A DNA stretch of 10,300 nt from an uncultured Bacteroidota bacterium (GTDB lineage: Bacteria > Bacteroidota > Bacteroidia > Chitinophagales > Chitinophagaceae). Both the position numbers and the translations under genes were made by a program. The DNA is taken from contig CALEZD010000112.1 in NCBI GenBank assembly GCA_937928385.1, positions 1 through 10,300 of the forward strand. Reading direction: 5' to 3'. A model generated the notes under the pieces. The model saw only the letters and a program-made list of their open reading frames with translations, was not told the DNA's origin and made no database searches. This document shows, piece by piece, positions 5,096-10,300 of this stretch (within the stretch, counting starts at the first letter, position 1; each line of letters starts with the position of its first letter).

Positions 5096-8000
5096 ATGAA
5101 AAAAACAATCATAAGTTTTTCGATATGGCTTATGGCCATAGTATTGTTTATCCCCTGTACCGAGGCCCAGACCTGGCAAACGGGTGTACCCGTTGAAACC
5201 GTATTTACCGGGACAGGTGGACGTATAGGACAATACACGAGCCTTGTTGTCGCCAATGGCAACCCGGCCTTTATTTACTATGACGAAACACGTGGCGACC
5301 TGATGTATGTGCGCGCTACAGATGCATCAGGCACAACCTGGGGTACTCCCGTGTTTGTAGATAGCGCCGGTAACGTAGGGCAACATGGCAGTTTAATTAT
5401 CGTCAGTGGTAATCCCGCCATCTCTTACTATGATGTTACCAACGGCGACCTGAAATATGTGCGCGCGTCGGATGCTTCGGGCACAACCTGGGGCACACCT
5501 GTCACCATTGACGCAACAGGTACCACGGGATGGTTTACCTGCATGCTTGTCGTGAACAGCAACCCGGCTATCGCATATTACGATAATACAAATGGTGATT
5601 TGAGGTATGTACGTGCCAGTAATGCCACCGGTAGCAGCTGGGGTACGCCTGTAACTGTTGAATCTACAAATGATGTGGGCTCATGGCCCTCGATGGCAAT
5701 AGTGAGTGGCAACCCCGCCATAGCTTATTATACCAATACCTCTACGGATTTGAAATATGTGCGTGCTTCGGACGCCAGCGGTAGTACCTGGGGTAGCCCC
5801 CTAACTCTTGCAACTACCGGCACTGTAGGGCAATGGAACAGTTTGCTCGTAGTGAATGGTAATCCGGCCATCTCATATTATTACGGAGCCTCTAACTTTG
5901 ATTTGATGTATATACGTGCCACTGATGCTACAGGCACAACCTGGGGCTCACCTGTTACCGTTGATGCGACAGGACAAACAGGCAATTTTACCAGAATGTT
6001 GATAGTAAAAGGTTTCCCGGCAATATCTTACAGTGATGCTACCAATACCGACCGTAGGTTTGTACGTGCAACAGATGCTTCGGGTACCAGTTGGGGGACA
6101 CCTGTAACTGCAGATACCGCATGTTCAGGCGTTTATGCAGAAATGGTTATTGTGAATGGAAACCCTGCAATGTCATATTACGACCCGGTAAGATTTAAAC
6201 CGAGTTATACGCGTGCCGCTGACGATTCCGGTTCTACTTGGAACACACCAATTGTATTTGATGCCAAAGGCAAGGCTGGTCAATACCCCAGCGTGGCAAT
6301 TGTCAATGGCAATCCGGCCATCTCCTATTATGATCAAACTGAGACAAATCTGAAATATGTGCGTGCATCAAATACTACGGGCAGTGCATGGAATACAGCT
6401 GTAACTATTGATGTAACAGGGAATGTGGGTCAATATACAAGTCTTGTTGTTGCCAATAGCAATCCAGCTATATCCTATTACGATGTTACCAACGGAGACC
6501 TTAAATACGTTCGTGCTTCCGACGCATCAGGTACAACATGGGGAACGCCGGTTACCGTTGACGCAACCGGTGTAGTCGGCCAATATACAAGTATGGCTGT
6601 AGTGAATGGTAACCCGGCCATCAGTTATTATGATGTTACCAATGGCAACCTGAAATATGTCAGGGCATCGGATGCATCCGGGAGCACATGGGGTACACCC
6701 GTTACCGTTGACGCAACAGGTGTAACCGGTCAATATACTTGCCTGAAGGTAGTGAATGGCTACCCTGCTATATCTTATTACGACTCTACTAACGGTGACC
6801 TTAGATATGTCCTCGCATCAGACGCATCAGGCAGTACCTGGAGCACACCTGTAACTGTTGATGCAACAGGGAATTCCGGGCAATATACAAGTCTTGTTGT
6901 TGCCAATAGCAACCCTGCTATCAGCTATTATGATGTTACCAACGGCGACCTTAAATATATTCGTGCTACTGATGCGTCCGGCAGCACCTGGGGAACAGCT
7001 GTAACTGTTGATGCAACCGGCACTACCGGGCAATATACATGCCTGGCACTAGTGAGCGGTTATCCTGCTATATCTTATTATGATGCTACTAACGGTGACC
7101 TTAGATATGTGCTTAGCGCAAACGTAAGTGGTAGTAGCTGGGGCACGCCTGCTGCGTTGGAATCTTCAGGTACTACCGGGCAATATACCTCCATGTGCAC
7201 TAATGGAATCGGGGTGTTCTTAGCCTATTATTTCCCCGATGAGACAGTAGCAAAAGTAATGTACGGTGCTACTCACACATGGACAGGTGGTGCCGGTACT
7301 ACCAATTGGTTTGCCACAGGAAACTGGAGTGATGCCACCGTACCGCTCAGCTCCAGTAACATCGATATTCCTGCCGGACTTACATTTTATCCGGATATAA
7401 GCTCAGGCACAGCAGTCTGCAATAATATCTATATTGAAAACCTGGCTAATTTTACTGTAAGTGGTGGAGAATTACAAGTATCCGGCGACCTCAATAATTA
7501 TAGTACAATCAATGCTACCGGAGGTACTGTTACACTGAATGGCGCTTCGGCTCAATCTGTAATTGCCGGAACTATTAACGCAACAAATTTAACCCTCAAC
7601 AATTCAGCCGGTGCTACTATAACCAGCGGCACTATTAATGTGTTGGGTACCTATACGCCTACTGCCGGTACGCTTACTACAGGCGGTTTTCTTACTTTGA
7701 AATCAACGGCAAGCGCCACGGCCCGCATTGCGGCAGGAAGTAGTAGCGGTGGTTACATCAGCGGTAGCATAACTGCTGAAAGATATCAACCCGGTAAAAG
7801 GTGTTTCCGTTTCTATGGACATCCGTTTACAACTTCTATAGCATTGAGCCAATTAACTGATGATATAGACATTACAGGCAGTGGTGGCGCAAGCAATGGT
7901 TTTACTGCGACGGTTACAAATAACCCTTCGGCTTTCTGGTTTGATGTAACGGCGGCAGATACAAGTACTACAGGCGCTAATCCCGGCTGGACTGCCTTTA

Positions 8001-9130
8001 CATCAGCTAATACCGCAAGTTGGGACCGGTATGAGCTACTGCGCCTGCTGGTGCGCGGATCATTGGGTGAAGGGTTATCCGGTGGCTCCTACACTCCCAG
8101 CGCATCAACCTTTGACGCAGCAGGCGCCGTTAACCAGGGCACACAGACTATTACTCTCACAAAAGGTTCAGGCACTTCATTTGTGGGCTGCGGCAATCCA
8201 TTTCCAAGTGGCATACAAATGAATGCAGTGGCAAGGGGCAGCAACGTAGGTGCAAACTACTATGCATGGGATGCTACCAGCGGAGCAACTGGTGCTTATG
8301 TTACCAATGCGTGGACGTTGTCTTATATTCTACCTCCTTACGCGGCATTTTTCACCACGGTATCTGCAACAGATAATATTACTATTGAAGAGGCGGATAA
8401 AGACACAGGTGGCGTAGCATTATTTAAAGGTACAGCTAATGATAACTGGGTGGAACTGTTAATAAGTGACAGCAGCCTTAAATGGGACAGGTTGCTCATC
8501 AACTTTGATGATAGCGCCCTGAGCGTTGAAGACAAACTGGATGGCAAAAAACTATACAACCCGGGGTTAGACTTCTTCACCCTGTCAAAAGACAGTACAA
8601 GGCTTGCAGTAGATGTACGCCCGTATGCGGATAGCACTGCTATACCATTGGGGTTAACAGCCTACAACCGTTACAATAAATACGTAATCAAAACAGGTAT
8701 GTTTGACATTCCCACAGGAACAAAGCTATACCTGCACGATAAATACCTGAACAAATCTGAAGAGTTAATGGCAGGGTTTGAATACTGGTTTGACGTTACA
8801 ACAGATAGCTTATCTCAAGGGAATGATCGCTTCGAGATTAATATGGTTGGCAAACCGACAAATGGTATCAGCCATATAAATGAAACAGTATCCATGATAC
8901 AACTGATACCTAACCCGGCGTATAATTCAGTAAAAGTATCGTTTGGCTATATAGATGGTACTGCACATATCAGGCTGATGAGTGTAACAGGCAAGGTGGT
9001 GTACAGCGCAGAAGCAAATGGAGGTACAGGTAGTATTACCATACCATTGCAGGGTCTGCCAGCAGGCATGTACATCGTTGAGCTACAGGGCAGAAACGCG
9101 CGTTTTACTGAAAAATTAATTAAAGAGTAA
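5096..9130 (+). CDS. Giant secreted repeat protein with T9SS sorting domain
   Basis: A 1344-residue protein. The start chosen is the ATG at 5096, because it gives a standard signal peptide (MKKTIISFSIWLMAIVLF, cleaved near Glu-Ala-Gln, residue 25). The earlier ATG at 5051 adds 15 residues that spoil it. Residues 26-727 are 14 tandem repeats of 49-54 residues, each ending in a turn such as ASDASGTTWG that resembles an Asp-box. From residue 728 (TWTGGAGTTNWFATGNWSDA) a beta-rich region follows, with pieces common in Bacteroidota secreted proteins: AERYQPGKRCFRFYGHPF, VGCGNPFPSGIQMNA and ILPPYAAFFTTV. Residues about 1268-1344 form a type A T9SS sorting domain (IQLIPNPAYNSVKVSF, GMYIVELQ, KLIKE). 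The product should be displayed on the outer membrane or released, perhaps as an adhesin or sugar-binding protein. No catalytic motif is visible. It is followed on the same strand by the PID-CTERM and exosortase genes. Confidence 0.94.
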   Translation: MKKTIISFSIWLMAIVLFIPCTEAQTWQTGVPVETVFTGTGGRIGQYTSLVVANGNPAFIYYDETRGDLMYVRATDASGTTWGTPVFVDSAGNVGQHGSLIIVSGNPAISYYDVTNGDLKYVRASDASGTTWGTPVTIDATGTTGWFTCMLVVNSNPAIAYYDNTNGDLRYVRASNATGSSWGTPVTVESTNDVGSWPSMAIVSGNPAIAYYTNTSTDLKYVRASDASGSTWGSPLTLATTGTVGQWNSLLVVNGNPAISYYYGASNFDLMYIRATDATGTTWGSPVTVDATGQTGNFTRMLIVKGFPAISYSDATNTDRRFVRATDASGTSWGTPVTADTACSGVYAEMVIVNGNPAMSYYDPVRFKPSYTRAADDSGSTWNTPIVFDAKGKAGQYPSVAIVNGNPAISYYDQTETNLKYVRASNTTGSAWNTAVTIDVTGNVGQYTSLVVANSNPAISYYDVTNGDLKYVRASDASGTTWGTPVTVDATGVVGQYTSMAVVNGNPAISYYDVTNGNLKYVRASDASGSTWGTPVTVDATGVTGQYTCLKVVNGYPAISYYDSTNGDLRYVLASDASGSTWSTPVTVDATGNSGQYTSLVVANSNPAISYYDVTNGDLKYIRATDASGSTWGTAVTVDATGTTGQYTCLALVSGYPAISYYDATNGDLRYVLSANVSGSSWGTPAALESSGTTGQYTSMCTNGIGVFLAYYFPDETVAKVMYGATHTWTGGAGTTNWFATGNWSDATVPLSSSNIDIPAGLTFYPDISSGTAVCNNIYIENLANFTVSGGELQVSGDLNNYSTINATGGTVTLNGASAQSVIAGTINATNLTLNNSAGATITSGTINVLGTYTPTAGTLTTGGFLTLKSTASATARIAAGSSSGGYISGSITAERYQPGKRCFRFYGHPFTTSIALSQLTDDIDITGSGGASNGFTATVTNNPSAFWFDVTAADTSTTGANPGWTAFTSANTASWDRYELLRLLVRGSLGEGLSGGSYTPSASTFDAAGAVNQGTQTITLTKGSGTSFVGCGNPFPSGIQMNAVARGSNVGANYYAWDATSGATGAYVTNAWTLSYILPPYAAFFTTVSATDNITIEEADKDTGGVALFKGTANDNWVELLISDSSLKWDRLLINFDDSALSVEDKLDGKKLYNPGLDFFTLSKDSTRLAVDVRPYADSTAIPLGLTAYNRYNKYVIKTGMFDIPTGTKLYLHDKYLNKSEELMAGFEYWFDVTTDSLSQGNDRFEINMVGKPTNGISHINETVSMIQLIPNPAYNSVKVSFGYIDGTAHIRLMSVTGKVVYSAEANGGTGSITIPLQGLPAGMYIVELQGRNARFTEKLIKE
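5171..7276 (+). repeat. Fourteen in-frame coding repeats of about 150 bp
   Basis: Fourteen units encode consecutive blocks of 50 residues, except units 1 (54), 5 (51), 7 (49) and 14 (48). A typical unit runs TTWGTPVTVDATG, GQYTSLVVANG, NPAISYYD, then TNGDLKYVRASDASG. Unit starts from the second onward are 5333, 5483, 5633, 5783, 5936, 6086, 6233, 6383, 6533, 6683, 6833, 6983 and 7133. Units 9 and 12 share the exact protein run QYTSLVVANSNPAISYYDVT and a 32-base identical DNA stretch. Units 11 and 13 are also close in DNA, which points to recent duplication inside the array. Units 4-8 are more diverged. Confidence 0.93.
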
Positions 9131-9151
9131 TTCCCTTGTCAAACAAAGCAG

Positions 9152-9179
9152 GCAGTTGTGCCCTTCGGGGTACGGCTGC
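9152..9179 (+). other. Strong hairpin with TTCG tetraloop between genes
   Basis: Bases 9152-9163 and 9168-9179 form a continuous 12-pair stem, including three G-T wobbles, closed by C-TTCG-G, the very stable UUCG tetraloop. It lies in the 69-base gap between the repeat-protein stop and the PID-CTERM start. There is no T-run after it (the next bases are TCTTAAAAAAATC), so a classical terminator is unlikely on the plus strand. It could block 3' exonuclease, act as a processing site, or lower read-through so that the two parts of the operon are expressed at different levels. Confidence 0.6.
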
Positions 9180-9199
9180 TCTTAAAAAAATCAAGCCAG

Positions 9200-9400
9200 A
9201 TGAAAAAACTAAATAAAACATTACTGTTTACTGCCTTATTGCTGACTGCTATTTGTTTATTACCCTCAGCATTTGCACAGGGGCCCGGTTTTGACGACGG
9301 CGTAGAAGATACACCTATAGATGGTGGTGTAACGGCTATAGCGGCGGCTGCTTTGGGCTATGGAATTAAAAAAATAAAGGAACGCAGAAAACACACTTAA
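9200..9400 (+). CDS. Mini PID-CTERM exosortase substrate
   Basis: A 66-residue protein from the ATG at 9200. A longer frame from a GTG at 9158 was not used because it begins inside the hairpin and places extra residues before the signal peptide. Residues 1-26 are a signal peptide (MKKLNKTLLFTALLLTAICL, ending Ala-Phe-Ala before Gln27). Residues 27-38 are a short acidic linker (QGPGFDDGVEDT). From Pro39-Ile40-Asp41-Gly-Gly begins a PID-CTERM sorting signal: a small hydrophobic stretch (VTAIAAAALGYGI, 44-56) and a basic tail (KKIKERRKHT, 57-66). If the neighbouring exosortase cuts near the PID motif, the mature product is only about 15 residues. Such short PID-CTERM proteins are known in Bacteroidota. 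The gene ends 2 bases before the exosortase start, so the two are certainly co-transcribed. The role of the released or transferred peptide is unknown. Confidence 0.88.
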   Translation: MKKLNKTLLFTALLLTAICLLPSAFAQGPGFDDGVEDTPIDGGVTAIAAAALGYGIKKIKERRKHT

Positions 9401-9402
9401 GA

Positions 9403-10002
9403 ATGCTGTATGCAGTCGGAAGGCTATTATCAAACGGGATATTCAGGTTTGTCGCTGCTTTCTTTATTATTTACGGATGCCTGTACGCGTTCAATTATGC
9501 CTGGACAGGGCTGACAATTCCCGGCGGAAGCTATAGCGCATGGCTGGCCAAAAACGGGGATTACATATCAGGCTTACGCTTAATAATATTGAAGGGTGCT
9601 TCTGCACTGCTTTCATTGTTTAGCTACGATAATTATGTGTCCGGATATTACTTACATATCAATGGTGGTAAAACTGTCAGGATGGTATATTCGTGTATAG
9701 GATTGAATATAATATTCGTATGGTGGGCTTTCATTATCAGCTTTCCACAACTTGTTAAAAATAAGTTGGTTTATATCGTGGCCGGTACGATGTTTATCAC
9801 ACTGCTGAATATGGTACGCATAGCCCTGGTAGCTGTATCTCCCTACAAGGGAAATTTTATGAATACATCATTAGATCACCATACTGTTTTCAATTTCATG
9901 GTTTATGCTATTATCGTACTTGTTATATTCAGAATAATTGATAAGAGCAACTTTGGATTAAGTTCTAAGATGATGACGGCACAACCCAGAGATAGAAAGT
10001 AA
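9403..10002 (+). CDS. Exosortase (archaeosortase/exosortase family), Bacteroidota type
   Basis: A 199-residue polytopic inner-membrane protein, within the normal size range of short Bacteroidota exosortases. Hydrophobic segments lie at about 14-34, 58-75, 99-114, 121-146 and 162-178. The catalytic set is visible: Cys98 in MVYSCIGLN (family motif around A-C-S-G), Arg139 in LLNMVRIALVA, and His159 or His160 in LDHHTVFNF. The enzyme should recognise the PID-CTERM signal of the mini-protein encoded 2 bases upstream, cut it at the membrane and transfer the peptide to an acceptor. The partner makes an XrtX- or XrtY-like subtype likely, but I cannot choose by eye. No exosortase-associated glycosyltransferase or membrane protein is seen in the 298 bases that follow. 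Confidence 0.92.
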   Translation: MLYAVGRLLSNGIFRFVAAFFIIYGCLYAFNYAWTGLTIPGGSYSAWLAKNGDYISGLRLIILKGASALLSLFSYDNYVSGYYLHINGGKTVRMVYSCIGLNIIFVWWAFIISFPQLVKNKLVYIVAGTMFITLLNMVRIALVAVSPYKGNFMNTSLDHHTVFNFMVYAIIVLVIFRIIDKSNFGLSSKMMTAQPRDRK

Positions 10003-10026
10003 CACGGCTTTTGTGTGGCGAAATAA

Positions 10027-10055
10027 ATGAGGCTGGTTGTTTGAGAGAGCCTCAT
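10027..10055. terminator. Possible terminator hairpin after the exosortase gene
   Basis: Perfect 8-base arms ATGAGGCT and AGCCTCAT enclose 13 bases, starting 24 bases after the exosortase stop. Position and stem fit an operon end, but no run of T follows on the plus strand. On the minus strand the stem is followed by TTATTTCG, so it could also stop transcripts coming from the right. Weak call. Confidence 0.35.
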
Positions 10056-10224
10056 ACTGGTTGATCCGTTGGCTGACCTCTTTGCTTTTCGTTGTCTATT
10101 ATTAATACAACTAGTCTTTTCAAAGATAAAAGTATGAAAACACCGTTTCGATATGAAAGTAATTTAGTTCGTCGCTTTCCGTATGTTCTATTTGAATTTT
10201 AGTCGCTGAATATTATAAGTCTAC

Positions 10225-10238
10225 TTGATATAAATCAA
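10225..10238. promoter_or_regulatory. Perfect FNR-type dyad
   Basis: TTGATATAAATCAA fits the FNR consensus TTGATnnnnATCAA exactly. It lies 20 bases before an ATG at 10259 that opens a frame off the right edge. CRP/FNR-family regulators are known in Bacteroidota, but whether this species has one with this specificity cannot be seen. It may control a gene beyond the window, or be chance in AT-rich DNA. Confidence 0.4.
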
Positions 10239-10300
10239 ACTAATTTATAGAATTAACAATGCACTTCTATGTGACTATAAATACTTTGATATGTCTGAAA

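Larger units (their letters stand above)
10003..10300. other. Non-coding right end, no convincing gene
   Basis: After the exosortase stop there is an inverted repeat, ATGAGGCT (10027-10034) and AGCCTCAT (10048-10055), with a 13-base loop. It may mark the end of the transcript but lacks a clear T-run on the plus strand. The rest is AT-rich with only very short frames. An ATG at 10259 opens a frame to the window edge (14 codons, MHFYVTINTLICLK), too little to call. An FNR-type dyad precedes it. Confidence 0.6.

Noticed and set aside
6527..7033. Two minus-strand frames of 68 residues inside the repeat array
   Set aside because: They are opposite-strand shadows produced by the periodic coding repeats; both show the same repeat-derived pattern.
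5171..7276. CRISPR-like or minisatellite array
   Set aside because: The 150-bp period keeps the reading frame, substitutions are mostly protein-preserving, and there are no spacers; it is a coding repeat.
9158..9199. GTG start that would extend the PID-CTERM protein by 14 residues
   Set aside because: The start lies inside the strong hairpin, and the extension puts a basic stretch before an otherwise standard MKKLNK signal peptide; the ATG at 9200 is much better.
10134..10202. Short plus-strand frame of 22 residues
   Set aside because: Very short, no signal, no conserved feature, ends in AT-rich DNA.

Overview
The window looks like a chromosomal segment from a member of the phylum Bacteroidota, probably near the Chitinophagales. 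This is inferred from gene content and style, not from a database match. Two proteins end in type IX secretion (T9SS) sorting domains. Secreted proteins have short signal peptides ending in Ala-Gln. Lipoproteins have an acylated Cys followed by Lys-Lys-Lys-Asp. There is a PID-CTERM peptide next to a small exosortase, a TPR/transmembrane/LuxR-like-HTH regulator, and a promoter element of the TAnnTTTG type.

Left block (1-2585, all minus strand, read right to left): a small Cys-rich exported protein of the HYC_CC_PP type that starts with TTG; an MbnP-like protein with a T9SS tail; a di-heme MauG/MbnH-like cytochrome c peroxidase lipoprotein 5 bases later; and the first 37 codons of another lipoprotein, overlapping the peroxidase by 14 bases and cut by the window edge. 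In methanotrophs MbnH oxidises a Trp of MbnP to kynurenine to make a copper site. The adjacent pair here suggests a Bacteroidota version of that copper system, with the copper protein sent out by T9SS. A -7-like element and two abutting dyads lie upstream.

Middle (2586-5095): a long AT-rich divergent intergenic region with dyads; a plus-strand membrane-spanning regulator (periplasmic TPRs, one transmembrane helix, cytoplasmic coiled coil and HTH); and a 244-base leader with repeats and potential RNA structure.

Right block (5096-10002, plus strand): a 1344-residue secreted protein made of 14 repeats of about 50 residues, then beta-rich domains and a T9SS tail; a 12-bp hairpin with a TTCG tetraloop; a 66-residue PID-CTERM mini-protein; and, 2 bases later, an exosortase with the Cys/Arg/His catalytic set. 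The last two form a dedicated sortase-substrate pair whose substrate is almost nothing but sorting signals. The final 298 bases hold no convincing gene but contain an inverted repeat and a perfect FNR-type dyad shortly before the right edge.
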